Origin: Alphaproteobacteria bacterium
GTDB lineage: Bacteria; Pseudomonadota; Alphaproteobacteria; TMED109
Reading direction: 5' to 3'
NCBI GenBank assembly: GCA_022824395.1
Contig: JAJDZX010000014.1
Span: 1 to 52,082, forward strand
DNA: 52,082 bases
Positions 9,186 to 18,362 of the stretch are shown here, in pieces. A program made the position numbers and the translations under genes. The notes beneath the pieces were generated by a model. It had not been told where the DNA came from, did not search any database, and saw only the letters and a program-made list of their open reading frames with translations. Numbering within the stretch: the first letter of the stretch is position 1; every line of letters begins with the position of its first letter.

Positions 9186-9921
9186 GCCGGTGCTGAGGCT
9201 CAGCCAGGTCTCGCATTCCTATTGGCAGGGGCGCACCGAGGTGCCGGTGCTCACGGACGTGGACCTCGTGCTCGAAGCAGGGGAAACCGTGGCCCTGGTC
9301 GGGCCGAGCGGCGCGGGCAAGTCGACGCTCCTGCACATCGCGGGCCTGCTGGAGACCCCGAGCACGGGAGAAGTGGCGCTGGCCGGGCAGGCCGTTCGGG
9401 CCGGGCGCGACGGCACGCGGACGCGCCTCCGCCGGGCCCACCTCGGCTTCGTGTACCAGAACCACCACCTGATGCCCGAGTTCTCGGCACTCGAGAACAT
9501 CATGGTGCCGCTGCGGCTGGCCGGACAGGCCCCGCGAGCCGCGCGCGCACGTGCCACCGAACTGCTGGACCGCGTGGGCCTCGGCGCGCGCGGGTCCCAC
9601 CGGCCGGCCGAACTGTCCGGCGGCGAGCAGCAGCGGGTGGCCATCGCCCGCGCAGTCGCCAACGAGCCGAAACTCCTGCTCGCGGACGAACCCACCGGCA
9701 ACCTCGATACCGGAACCGCCGCGGACGTCACCGACATGCTGGTCGAACTCGTCCGGTCCACCGGTCTCGCCGCGCTGCTCGCGACCCACAACCCGGAAGT
9801 GGCGCGCCGGATGCAGCGCGGCGTGCGTCTGGAATCGGGTCACCTGCATCCCTGGAGCCCGGAGGCGCCGCCGGGCGTGCCGGCCACGGGCGCGCCGGAC
9901 CCGGCCGCAGGGCAGTCATGA
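9178..9921 (+). CDS. lolD: Lipoprotein-releasing system ATPase LolD
   Basis: A 247-residue ABC ATPase. Walker A is GPSGAGKST (42-50), the Q-loop region is YQNHHLMPEF, the signature is ELSGGEQQRVAIARA, Walker B is LLLADEPTGNLD and the H-loop is LLATHN. YQNHHLMPEF is characteristic of the LolD/MacB group. It powers the LolC permease encoded just upstream. The protein carries a Pro/Ala/Gly-rich tail of about 25 residues after the core. The stop overlaps the dnaE start (ATGA). Confidence 0.94.
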   Translation: MAEPVLRLSQVSHSYWQGRTEVPVLTDVDLVLEAGETVALVGPSGAGKSTLLHIAGLLETPSTGEVALAGQAVRAGRDGTRTRLRRAHLGFVYQNHHLMPEFSALENIMVPLRLAGQAPRAARARATELLDRVGLGARGSHRPAELSGGEQQRVAIARAVANEPKLLLADEPTGNLDTGTAADVTDMLVELVRSTGLAALLATHNPEVARRMQRGVRLESGHLHPWSPEAPPGVPATGAPDPAAGQS

Positions 9922-12900
9922 ACGCTCCGCCCTTCGTCCATCTGAGGGCCCGTTCCGCCTACTCCCTGGCCGAGGGGGCCATCCAAGTCCCGGACCTGGT
10001 ACGGCTCGCCGCGGGCGATGCGATGCCGGCGCTGGCCCTCACGGATCATTCCAACCTGTTCGGCGCGCTCGAGTTCGCGCTCGAGGCCGGCGGTGCCGGG
10101 GTGCAGCCGATTCCCGGGGCGCTGGTGGAACTCGCGCCGGACGAAGACGGCCACGTCGCCAAGACGCTGGAATGGCCGCACGCACCCGTGCTGCTGCTCG
10201 CGGCCACCGAGACCGGATGGCACGGCCTCAAGCGGCTGGTGTCCCACATGTACCTGGAGGGGAGCGGCCCGGGGACGCCGGTCGTGACCCTCGAGGCGCT
10301 GGCGGCCAACGCCGACGGCGTGATCGCCCTCACGGGCGCCGCACCGGGGCCGCTCGGGCAGCTGCTGGCCGCCGGCAAGGCGGAATCCGCCGAAGCCCTG
10401 CTCGAGCAGCTGCAGTCCGTCTTCGCCGACCGGCTCTACATGGAACTCCACCGGCACGGCACGGAGGCTGATTCCACGCTGGAGGCTGAATTCCTGCGCC
10501 TCGCCCATGCGCGGAACATCCCGCTCGTGGCCACCAACGACATCTATTTCGCCGGTCCGGAGATGCATGCGGCGCACGAGTGCCTGCTCTGCATCCGCGA
10601 TTCCACGACGATCCTCGACGACCGGCGCCTCCAGCTGACCCCGAACCACTGCTTCCGGTCCCAGGCGTCGATGCGCGAGCTGTTCGCCGATCTTCCCGAA
10701 GCGCTGGCCAACACCGCGGTGATCGCGCAGCGCTGCTCGCACGTGCTGGAGGCTCGCGAGCCGATCCTGCCGAAGGTGCCGGACATTGGCGGGCGGTCCG
10801 ACGTCGAGGTGCTGGCGGACCGGGCCGAACGGGGTCTCGACGAGCGGCTCCGCCGGCACGTGTTCGCGGCCGGGATGGCGGAAGGCGAGCGCGAGGAGCA
10901 AGCGGAGCGCTACCGGGAGCGGCTGCGGTACGAACTCGGGATCATCCGCGAGACCGGTTACGACGGGTACTTCCTGATCGTCGGCGAGGTCATGAACTGG
11001 TCCCGGGAACAGGGGATTCCAGTTGGGCCTGGCCGCGGCTCCGGAGCGGGCTCCGTGGTGGCCTGGGCGCTCGGGATCACCGACGTCGATCCGCTCCGGT
11101 TCGGACTGCTGTTCGAGCGCTTCCTCAATCCCGAGCGGGTCTCCATGCCCGACTTCGACCTGGACTTCTGCCAGCAGCGGCGAGAGGAGGTCATCGCCCA
11201 CGTGCGGAAGCTGTACGGAGCCGACCGGGTCGCCCAGATCATCACCTTCGGCTCGCTCAAGGCGCGCGCCGTGGTCCGTGACGTGGGCCGGACCCTCGGG
11301 CTCTCGTACAGCAAGGTCGACGAGCTTGCGAAGCAGGTCCCGGAAAATCCCGCCAATCCCATCAGCCTGAGCGAGGCCCTGGCGGCGGAGAAGGGGCTGC
11401 AGGAGGCACGCGCCACGGACGGCGACGTTGAGCGCCTGTTCGAGATCGCGCTGGCGCTGGAGGGCCTCAACCGCAACGTGTCGACGCACGCCGCGGGCCT
11501 CGTGATCGGCGACCGGCCCATCGAGGAGCTGGTGCCGCTGTACCGCGATCCCCGCTCGGAGATCGCCGCCACCCAGTACGACATGAAGCGCGTCGAGCAG
11601 GCCGGACTCGTCAAGTTCGACTTCCTCGGCCTGAAGACCCTGACCTCGATGGACCTCGCCGTCCGGCTGCTCGCGGAGCGGGGCACCGAGCTCGATCTGG
11701 AAGCGCTGCCGCTCGACGACGAGGAGACCTACGCCCTGCTGGCGAGCGGGGAGACGGGCGGGATCTTCCAGCTGGAAAGCCCGATGATGCGGGAAGTCCT
11801 CCGGCGCCTGCAGCCGAACCGGATCGAGGACCTGGTGGCCATCCTGGCGCTCTACCGGCCGGGTCCGATGGACAACATTCCCACCTTCATCGATCGCCGG
11901 CGCGGCCGCGAGACGATCACCTATCCGCACGAGAAGCTGGAGGACATCCTGGAGGAGACCTCCGGCATCTGGGTCTACCAGGAACAGGTCATGGAGACCG
12001 CCCAGGTCCTCGCCGGCTTCTCCCTGGGCGAAGCCGACATCCTGCGGCGCGCCATGGGCAAGAAGATCAAGTCGGAAATGCAGGCGCTCGAGGCCGATTT
12101 CGTGGACCGCTCCGTGCGGAACCAGGTGCCCCGCGAGGTGGCGGTCAACATCTTCGCGGACCTGGAAAAGTTCGCCGGGTACGGGTTCAACAAGAGCCAC
12201 GCGGTCGCCTACGCGCTCATCAGCTACCGCACGGCTTACCTCAAGGCGCATCACCCGGCGGATTTCTTCGCGGCAATGATGACGATCGAATCCGGCAACC
12301 GCGACAAGCTCAACCTGTTCCACGACGAGCTCACCAGCCGCGGGATCTCCCTGCTGCCGCCCGACATCAACCGGTCGCGGACCGAGTTCACGGTCGAGGC
12401 CCGGAACGGGGAGCAACCGGCCGTCCGCTGCGGCCTGGGCACGCTTCGCGGGGTCGGGAATGCCGCCATGGACGTGGTCGTCGGCGAGCGGGACCGCGCG
12501 GGTCCGTTCGCCGATCTCTGGGATCTGGCCCGCCGGACGCGGAAGGCCGAGCTCAACAAGGAGCATTTCGAGAACCTGGCCGAGGGCGGTGCGCTCGACG
12601 GGCTCCTCGCCGGCATGGCGCAGGATCAGGCCCGCGCGGTGGCCCATGCCGCCGCCCAGATGGCCGCCCGCTGCGGGCAGGAGGCGGCGACGGAGGAACG
12701 CCTGTCGCAGTCAAGCCTGTTCGGCGACGAGGCGTCGGCGCAGGAGTTGTGGGTGCTGCCCGAGGCCGAGGCCTGGGATCGTTCCGAGATGCTGGCCCGC
12801 GAGTTCGCGGTGCTCGGTTTCTACGGCTCGGGCCATCCCCTTGAGCAGCACGTCCAGCAGCTTGCCGCGATGCGTGCGGTTCCGCTCGGGGAGGCCGGCA

Positions 12901-13436
12901 GGCAGGAGGGGGGTTCGGCGTTCCGGGTGGCCGGGGTCGTGGCCCAGGTCAAGGAGCGTATCTCGCAGAACAAGCGGAGATTCGCGCGCGTGCGGATCTC
13001 AGATGCGACCGGGGCGGAGGAGGTCATGGTGTTCCCCGACACCCTGGTCCAGTACCGGGATGTCCTCCGCGAGGGGACGTTGCTGCTGGTCGAGGTCACC
13101 CGGGAGGCCGATTCGTCGCGGGCCGACAGCCTGATTGCGCATGACTTCGCCCTGCTCGAGGACGGCGGCCTGGAGCGCGAGCTCCCGCCCGGACTGAAGG
13201 TCCTGACCGATGACACGTTCGACATCGCGGCGCTGTTCGACCTGCTCGAGATCGCGCGGCCGGGAAACGGGAGAGTGGAAGTGGTGTTTCCGCTGGACCG
13301 GGGCCTGGAGGCGGACATGAACCTCGGCGTCAGCGTGCGACTGGGCAGGAGCCTACGGCTGGCCGTGGAGCGGCTCGCGGGCGTCACCGGCGTCGAGGAA
13401 CTGCCCGATCAGGAAGGCCTCTCGCACACCGTCTGA
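9918..13436 (+). CDS. dnaE: DNA polymerase III subunit alpha
   Basis: The open frame runs far upstream through lolD, but the protein starts at ATG 9918 (MNAPPFVHLRARSAYSLAEG), giving 1172 residues as expected. The PHP domain is at the N-terminus (LALTDHSNLFGALEF). The palm has GPGRGSGAGSVVAWAL and the catalytic acidic motif PDFDLDF near residues 410-416. YQEQVM and the finger and beta-binding regions follow, and an OB-fold lies near residues 1000-1080. It is the replicative polymerase catalytic subunit. Its last 28 bases overlap the convergent tsaC gene. Confidence 0.96.
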   Translation: MNAPPFVHLRARSAYSLAEGAIQVPDLVRLAAGDAMPALALTDHSNLFGALEFALEAGGAGVQPIPGALVELAPDEDGHVAKTLEWPHAPVLLLAATETGWHGLKRLVSHMYLEGSGPGTPVVTLEALAANADGVIALTGAAPGPLGQLLAAGKAESAEALLEQLQSVFADRLYMELHRHGTEADSTLEAEFLRLAHARNIPLVATNDIYFAGPEMHAAHECLLCIRDSTTILDDRRLQLTPNHCFRSQASMRELFADLPEALANTAVIAQRCSHVLEAREPILPKVPDIGGRSDVEVLADRAERGLDERLRRHVFAAGMAEGEREEQAERYRERLRYELGIIRETGYDGYFLIVGEVMNWSREQGIPVGPGRGSGAGSVVAWALGITDVDPLRFGLLFERFLNPERVSMPDFDLDFCQQRREEVIAHVRKLYGADRVAQIITFGSLKARAVVRDVGRTLGLSYSKVDELAKQVPENPANPISLSEALAAEKGLQEARATDGDVERLFEIALALEGLNRNVSTHAAGLVIGDRPIEELVPLYRDPRSEIAATQYDMKRVEQAGLVKFDFLGLKTLTSMDLAVRLLAERGTELDLEALPLDDEETYALLASGETGGIFQLESPMMREVLRRLQPNRIEDLVAILALYRPGPMDNIPTFIDRRRGRETITYPHEKLEDILEETSGIWVYQEQVMETAQVLAGFSLGEADILRRAMGKKIKSEMQALEADFVDRSVRNQVPREVAVNIFADLEKFAGYGFNKSHAVAYALISYRTAYLKAHHPADFFAAMMTIESGNRDKLNLFHDELTSRGISLLPPDINRSRTEFTVEARNGEQPAVRCGLGTLRGVGNAAMDVVVGERDRAGPFADLWDLARRTRKAELNKEHFENLAEGGALDGLLAGMAQDQARAVAHAAAQMAARCGQEAATEERLSQSSLFGDEASAQELWVLPEAEAWDRSEMLAREFAVLGFYGSGHPLEQHVQQLAAMRAVPLGEAGRQEGGSAFRVAGVVAQVKERISQNKRRFARVRISDATGAEEVMVFPDTLVQYRDVLREGTLLLVEVTREADSSRADSLIAHDFALLEDGGLERELPPGLKVLTDDTFDIAALFDLLEIARPGNGRVEVVFPLDRGLEADMNLGVSVRLGRSLRLAVERLAGVTGVEELPDQEGLSHTV

Positions 13437-14386
13437 ACGGTGCCCGTCCCGTCCGGGGAGGCGGCGCCACGCTCCGCCCGCCGCAGCCGGTCATTGATGG
13501 CCTTGCCCAGGTGATGGTCGGGGATCGGTGCGACCGCAATCCGCCGGGCACGGGCGCTGTCCAGCCGACGCAGCATGGCGAACAGGTTCCTGGCCGCCTC
13601 CTCGAGATCGCCGTCCGGGCTGAGGTTGCAGGTGGCACCGGGCGCCTCCCCGAACCCTAGGTACACCTCGTTCGGTAAGGGACCATCGGCGTCGAGCCGG
13701 AGCGGCGTCCGCGGCGCGTAGTGCTTCTGGAGCATGCCGGGCGCGCGGGCGGTCTCATGGGCGGCCGATTCGTCCAGGGGGCCGATCGCGGCCTCCAGGT
13801 CCTCGACGGTGATGCCGCCGGCCCGAAGCAGCACCGGCCGGGCGCCGATGAGCTCGAGCACCGTCGATTCGAGCCCGATCTCCGTGGGCCCGCCGTCGAG
13901 CACCAGGTCGACCGCCGGCCCGAGCTCGTTGTGGACGTGGTGCGCCTCGGTGGGGCTCAGCCGGCCGTGGGGGTTGGCGCTGGGTGCTGCCACCGGTCGT
14001 CCGACCTCCCGCAGGAGGGCCGCGGCCACCGGATGGCGGGGGACCCTGACGGCAACCGTGGAACGCCCCCCCGTGACAGCCGCGGCGATCCCCGCCTCGG
14101 GCCGCAGGGGGAGGACCAATGTCAGCGGACCGGGCCAGAACCGTTCGCCCAGCCGTGCGGCAGCCGGGTCGTCCGTACCCACCGTGAATGCGGCCGCCGC
14201 GGTGTCGGCATGGATGATCAGCGGATGTCCGGCCGGGCGTTTCTTGGCCTGGAACACGCGGCCGACCGCGTCGGCGTTCGTGGCGTCCGCGCCGAGCCCG
14301 TAGACGGTTTCCGTCGGAAAGGCGACCAGCCGGCCGCGCCTGAGATAGGCCGCCGCCTGGCGTATGCCCGCGGCCGTCGCGCGCAC
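13409..14386 (-). CDS. tsaC: L-threonylcarbamoyladenylate synthase (Sua5/TsaC)
   Basis: The 325-residue enzyme makes threonylcarbamoyl-AMP from Thr, bicarbonate and ATP for the t6A37 modification of ANN-decoding tRNAs. The N-terminal YrdC domain shows LVAFPTETVYGLGADA and KKRPAGHPLIIH, the conserved substrate pocket. A C-terminal Sua5 domain is present, making this the long form. It begins with GTG immediately after the TAG of the aminotransferase gene, so it is the last gene of that leftward unit. It converges on dnaE with a 28-base overlap. Confidence 0.92.
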   Translation of the reverse strand: MRATAAGIRQAAAYLRRGRLVAFPTETVYGLGADATNADAVGRVFQAKKRPAGHPLIIHADTAAAAFTVGTDDPAAARLGERFWPGPLTLVLPLRPEAGIAAAVTGGRSTVAVRVPRHPVAAALLREVGRPVAAPSANPHGRLSPTEAHHVHNELGPAVDLVLDGGPTEIGLESTVLELIGARPVLLRAGGITVEDLEAAIGPLDESAAHETARAPGMLQKHYAPRTPLRLDADGPLPNEVYLGFGEAPGATCNLSPDGDLEEAARNLFAMLRRLDSARARRIAVAPIPDHHLGKAINDRLRRAERGAASPDGTGTVQTVCERPS

Positions 14387-15577
14387 CTACTGGAGCGCCG
14401 TGGCCAGTCGTTCGAGCGCCGTCTCCAGCAGGTCCGGCGACTTGGCGTAGCAGATGCGGAGGTAGTCGTCGCCGCCCACGCCAAAGGCGTCGCCGGGGGC
14501 CAGGCCGACGCCCGCCTGCTCGACCAGCGACCAGGCCATGGCCGTCGACGAGGTCATGCCGTCCACCCCGAAGAACGCGTAGAACGCGGCGTCCGGCCGG
14601 ATGAGCTCGATCCGGTCGATGGCGCCCAGGGCGTCCATCACCGTGTCGCGGGCGCGCGCCAGGCCGGCGCGAAGTTCCAGGACGTGGGACTCGCCCTCGC
14701 GAATCGCCGTGATGCCGGCGGTCTGGGCGGCCGCGGCGGGACTGGCGACGTTGAACTCGTTCAGCCGCTCGATCATGGTCGCGGCGTCTGCCGGGGCCAC
14801 GACCCACCCGAGGCGCCAGCCGGTCATGGACCAGCTCTTCGAGAAGCTGTTCACCACGATCACGGCGTCGTCGGGTTCGGCGAGATCCAGGAACGAGGGT
14901 GCCACGTCCCGGTCGTAGACGACGCGGGCGTAGACCTCGTCGGCCACCACCCACAGTCCGTGCTGCCGGCAGAACTCCAGGATGGCCTCGAGGGTGTCGC
15001 GTTCCGCCATCCAGCCGGTCGGATTGTTCGGGGTGCTGAGGTAGATCGCCCGGGTCCGGGCCGTGACGGCGCCGAACAGGCGGTCGAGGTCGAGGTGCCA
15101 GCGGCCGTCCTTGGGCGCCAGCGACACCTCCACCGGATGGCCGTCCATGATCTCGACACAACCGAGAAAGTTCGGCCAAACCGGTGTAACGCAGATTACT
15201 TCATCGTCGGGATTGACGATCAGCTCGGCGCTGATCATCAGGGCGTTCATGCCGGCGCAGGTGACCACGATCCGGTCTTCGGCGATCGGCTTCGCGTAGA
15301 GGCGGTTCTCGTACTCGGCGATCGTCGTCACGAGTTCGGGCTTGCCGCGGTTGGGCGCGTAGAACGTGTCGCCGGCACGAAGCGCCGCGGCGGCCGCGTC
15401 ACAGATGAATGCCGGCGTCGGCTGGTCCGATTCGCCGAACCAGAGCGGAATGACGTCTTCGCGCCCCATCGTGGCATTCGCGATGACGCGGATGCCTGAT
15501 TCCTTGATCTGCGCGATGCGCCGGCGGATGGCGGGGGGCCCGGGGACCTCCCTTACAGCAGGGCGCCGATCTGCCAT
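14387..15577 (-). CDS. Class I/II pyridoxal-phosphate aminotransferase
   Basis: A 396-residue fold-type I aminotransferase. ATG 15577 is preceded by GAGGAG and lies inside the end of the dehydratase gene (25-base overlap). The Schiff-base Lys is in SFSKSWSMTGWRLGW. Cofactor-binding segments STPNNPTGW and ADEVYARVVYD are in the expected order. It transfers the amino group of an amino acid to a 2-oxo acid; the substrate cannot be read from sequence. The overlap with a sugar-acid dehydratase suggests a linked role, perhaps on a 2-oxo acid product. Confidence 0.9.
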   Translation of the reverse strand: MADRRPAVREVPGPPAIRRRIAQIKESGIRVIANATMGREDVIPLWFGESDQPTPAFICDAAAAALRAGDTFYAPNRGKPELVTTIAEYENRLYAKPIAEDRIVVTCAGMNALMISAELIVNPDDEVICVTPVWPNFLGCVEIMDGHPVEVSLAPKDGRWHLDLDRLFGAVTARTRAIYLSTPNNPTGWMAERDTLEAILEFCRQHGLWVVADEVYARVVYDRDVAPSFLDLAEPDDAVIVVNSFSKSWSMTGWRLGWVVAPADAATMIERLNEFNVASPAAAAQTAGITAIREGESHVLELRAGLARARDTVMDALGAIDRIELIRPDAAFYAFFGVDGMTSSTAMAWSLVEQAGVGLAPGDAFGVGGDDYLRICYAKSPDLLETALERLATALQ

Positions 15578-17082
15578 GGGACAAACTCCTCGTCGCCGAG
15601 CCCGGCGGCCTCGCTCTTGGATTCCCCGCCGGACACCACCCGGAGGATGGTGTCGAAGACCTCTTCGCCCATGGCGTCGATGCTCTTGGTGCCGTCGAGG
15701 ACCTGGCCGCAGTTCACGTCCATGTCCTCGCTCATGCGGTCGTACATGGGCGTGTTGGTCGCGAGCTTGATGGACGGCGCGGGCTTGCAGCCGAAGACGG
15801 AGCCCCGCCCCGTCGTGAAGCAGACCACGTTGGCGCCGCCCGCCACCATGCCGGTGACGGAGACCACGTCGTATCCAGGCGTGTTCATGAAGGTGAAACC
15901 CTGTGCGCGGATCTGCTCCGCGTACTGGTAGACGTCGACCAGGTTGGTGGTCCCGCCCTTGGCGACCGCACCGAGCGATTTCTCGAGGATGGTGGTCAGC
16001 CCGCCGGCCTGGTTGCCGGGCGAGGGGTTGTTGTTGAGCTCGGCCCCGTGCTGCTCGGTGTAGTCCTCCCACCAGCGCACATGCTTGATCAGCTTCTCGC
16101 CGATCTCCTCGCTGACCGCCCGGCGCGTGAGCAGGTGCTCCGCCCCGTAGATCTCCGGGGTCTCGGCGAGGGTAGCGGTGCCTCCGTGCCGCACGAGCCG
16201 GTCGACGGCTGCGCCGAGCGCCGGGTTGGCGGTCATGCCCGAGTACGCGTCGGACCCGCCGCACTGGAGTGCGAGGCGGATATGGCTGGCGGGAAGCGAG
16301 GTGCGCCGGACGTCGTTCGCGTGCGGCAGCATGTGGCGGATCCGCTCGACGCCCGCCTGGATGGTGGCCCGGGTGCCGCCGGTGTCCTGGATCGTCATCA
16401 TCTGGAACATGTCGTTAGCCGACCAGTCATGGTTGGCCGCCATCGTGTCCACCTGGTTGACCTCGCAGCCGAGGCCCACGACCAGGATGCCCGCGAAGTT
16501 CGGGTGGCGCGCATAGCCCGCCATGGTGGCCTGCAGCAGGTCCCAGCCGAGGCCCTTCCCGGCCATGCCGCACCCGGTCCCGTGCGTGATGGCCACGACG
16601 CCGTCGACGTTGGGGTAGTCCCGCAATCCGTCGCCCTTGAACGTGTCGGCGATGTACCGGCAGACCGTCGCCGAGCAGTTCACCGACGACAGCACCCCGA
16701 TGTAGTTCCGGGTGGCGACCCGCCCGTCGGACCGCAGGATTCCCTGGAATGTCGCGCGCTCCGCGTCCGGCACCATGGCGGTCGCCTGGGCCCCCTGGGT
16801 GAACTCGTAGTCGCGCTGAAACTGGCGAACGGCGACGTTGTGCGTGTGGACGTGGTCGCCGGGCTCCACGGTCTCGGTGGCGAACCCGATGATCTGGTTG
16901 TACTTGCGCACCGGTTCACCGGCGTCGATCTGGCCTGTCGCGATCTTGTGGCCGACCGGAATCTGCCGGCTCGTGGTCACGTCCTCGCCGGGCACCGCGG
17001 TGTCCGGCGCCAGCGTGGTTTTCGCGGTGACGACGTTGTCCGCGGCGTTGAGGCGGATGGTCAGGGCTTCCTGTGCGGTCAT
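15553..17082 (-). CDS. Altronate/galactarate dehydratase family (UxaA-type) enzyme
   Basis: ATG 17082 follows GGGAGG and gives 509 residues. An N-terminal SAF-like domain (about 1-85, with HVHTHNVAV) is followed by the catalytic region, which carries GIVAITHGTGC-like and GLGCEVNQVD segments, ALQCGGSDAYSG, and TTGRGSVFGCKPAPSIK. These Cys-containing motifs are typical of the metal-dependent UxaA/GarD dehydratases, which remove water from sugar acids to give 2-keto-3-deoxy acids. Both SAF and catalytic parts are fused here. It heads a leftward unit and is divergent from a hydrolase/dehydrogenase cluster that fits the same kind of pathway. Confidence 0.88.
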   Translation of the reverse strand: MTAQEALTIRLNAADNVVTAKTTLAPDTAVPGEDVTTSRQIPVGHKIATGQIDAGEPVRKYNQIIGFATETVEPGDHVHTHNVAVRQFQRDYEFTQGAQATAMVPDAERATFQGILRSDGRVATRNYIGVLSSVNCSATVCRYIADTFKGDGLRDYPNVDGVVAITHGTGCGMAGKGLGWDLLQATMAGYARHPNFAGILVVGLGCEVNQVDTMAANHDWSANDMFQMMTIQDTGGTRATIQAGVERIRHMLPHANDVRRTSLPASHIRLALQCGGSDAYSGMTANPALGAAVDRLVRHGGTATLAETPEIYGAEHLLTRRAVSEEIGEKLIKHVRWWEDYTEQHGAELNNNPSPGNQAGGLTTILEKSLGAVAKGGTTNLVDVYQYAEQIRAQGFTFMNTPGYDVVSVTGMVAGGANVVCFTTGRGSVFGCKPAPSIKLATNTPMYDRMSEDMDVNCGQVLDGTKSIDAMGEEVFDTILRVVSGGESKSEAAGLGDEEFVPWQIGALL

Positions 17083-17483
17083 GGCGGGCCTCCCGACCAG
17101 GCACGTAGGGGCTGAAGAGCCGGATGTTAGCAGCAGCGGGGCGGGAACTGCCGTTCGCCCTGGCGCGCCTGCGCCGAACGGCCGGCCCGATTCTACCGCC
17201 TGCGTTGGAAACTTGGGGCTGCGTTCGCGGGTTGCCAATCGCGTCGGCGCGGGCTGCGCGCCCGGTCGGTTCTCCTCGCTGCGCGCTGTGCTCGCACGGC
17301 AGGAGCCGATCGCTTGACGTCACTGCAGGGCTTTGCGTCCGGCGGACTGAGCACCGGGCCGCGGTGTCGAGAGAGGGTGCCGGCCGCAAGTGGGAGACCA
17401 GGAGAGCTTGGGCAGGGAGCCATGGTAAGGTGCCCGCCGCGTGCCCGCGGTACGCGGTACGGTTTCCCTGCAGGAGAGTTGTC
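17083..17483. promoter_or_regulatory. Divergent promoter region of the two sugar-acid clusters
   Basis: About 400 bases separate the start of the dehydratase from the start of the hydrolase, and both units must be transcribed from here. A long open frame crosses it in phase with the hydrolase but lacks homology. I see no clear paired -35/-10 boxes or operator, and no regulator gene is nearby. Confidence 0.5.
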
Positions 17484-18335
17484 ATGAAATTGGTGCGCTT
17501 CGGCCCGCGCGGCAGAGAAAAGCCTGGCTTGATCGATGATGAGGGCAACTTGCGCTCGCTTGAGAAACGGGTGCCCGACATCACGTCGAAGGTCCTGTCG
17601 GACAAGGGGCTGGAGCGCCTCGGCAAGATCAATCCGGCGCGCCTTCCCAAGGTCTCGGGACGGCCGCGCATCGGGGTTCCGGTTGCCGACATCGGCAAGA
17701 TCGTCTGCATCGGTCTCAACTACGTCGATCACGCCAAGGAAGTGGGTGCCGCGATCCCGGAGGAGCCCATCGTCTTCATGAAGCCCACGAGCGCGCTCAA
17801 CGGGCCGAACGACATCGTCGAGATGCCGAAGGGATCCAAGAAGTCAGACTGGGAGATCGAGCTCGGTGTGGTGATCGGCACGGCGGCGAACAACGTGCCG
17901 AAGAGCCGCGCGCTGCAGCACGTGGCCGGCTACACGGTCGTGAACGACGTGTCGGAGCGCGAATGGCAGATCGAGCGCGGCATGACCTGGGACAAGGGCA
18001 AGGGATGCGACACGTTCTGTCCGGTCGGGCCCTGGCTGGTCACGCGCGACGAGATCCGGAACCCGCAGCGCCTGGACCTCTGGATGGACGTCAACGGCAA
18101 ACGGCTGCAGGACGGTAACACCAAGACGATGATCTTCGATGTCCGCACCCTGGTCTCCTACATCAGCAAGTTCATGACGCTCTATCCCGGCGACCTGATC
18201 GCGACCGGCACCCCGCCGGGGGTGGGCTCCGGCATGAAGCCGCCGGTGTTCCTGAAGCAGGACGACGTCATGGAGCCCGGCATCGAGGGACTGGGCGCGC
18301 AGCGCCAGAAGGTCCGAAAGTGGGTCGCCCGCTGA
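17484..18335 (+). CDS. Fumarylacetoacetate hydrolase family protein
   Basis: ATG 17484 follows CAGGAGAG and gives 283 residues (MKLVRFGPRGREKPGLID). The catalytic FAH domain starts near residue 75 (KIVCIGLNYVDHAKE). Metal ligands fall in DWEIELGVVIG, GYTVVNDVSERE and DLIATGTPPGVG. These enzymes hydrolyse C-C bonds in diketo acids. The pattern is close to the 2,4-diketo-3-deoxy-fuconate hydrolase/ureidoglycolate lyase-like branch. With the neighbouring dehydrogenases and dehydratase, cleavage of a diketo sugar acid is plausible but inferred. Confidence 0.9.
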   Translation: MKLVRFGPRGREKPGLIDDEGNLRSLEKRVPDITSKVLSDKGLERLGKINPARLPKVSGRPRIGVPVADIGKIVCIGLNYVDHAKEVGAAIPEEPIVFMKPTSALNGPNDIVEMPKGSKKSDWEIELGVVIGTAANNVPKSRALQHVAGYTVVNDVSEREWQIERGMTWDKGKGCDTFCPVGPWLVTRDEIRNPQRLDLWMDVNGKRLQDGNTKTMIFDVRTLVSYISKFMTLYPGDLIATGTPPGVGSGMKPPVFLKQDDVMEPGIEGLGAQRQKVRKWVAR

Positions 18336-18362
18336 CGTGCCGGCAGCCCTGACGGAGCGCCC

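Noticed and set aside
9840..12647. 935-codon open frame antisense to dnaE
   Set aside because: It mirrors the dnaE coding frame, has no homology and arises from high GC at third positions. dnaE itself has all polymerase motifs.
13755..15179. 474-codon leftward frame over tsaC and the aminotransferase
   Set aside because: Different phase from both recognised genes, Arg/Gly/Pro-rich, no homology.
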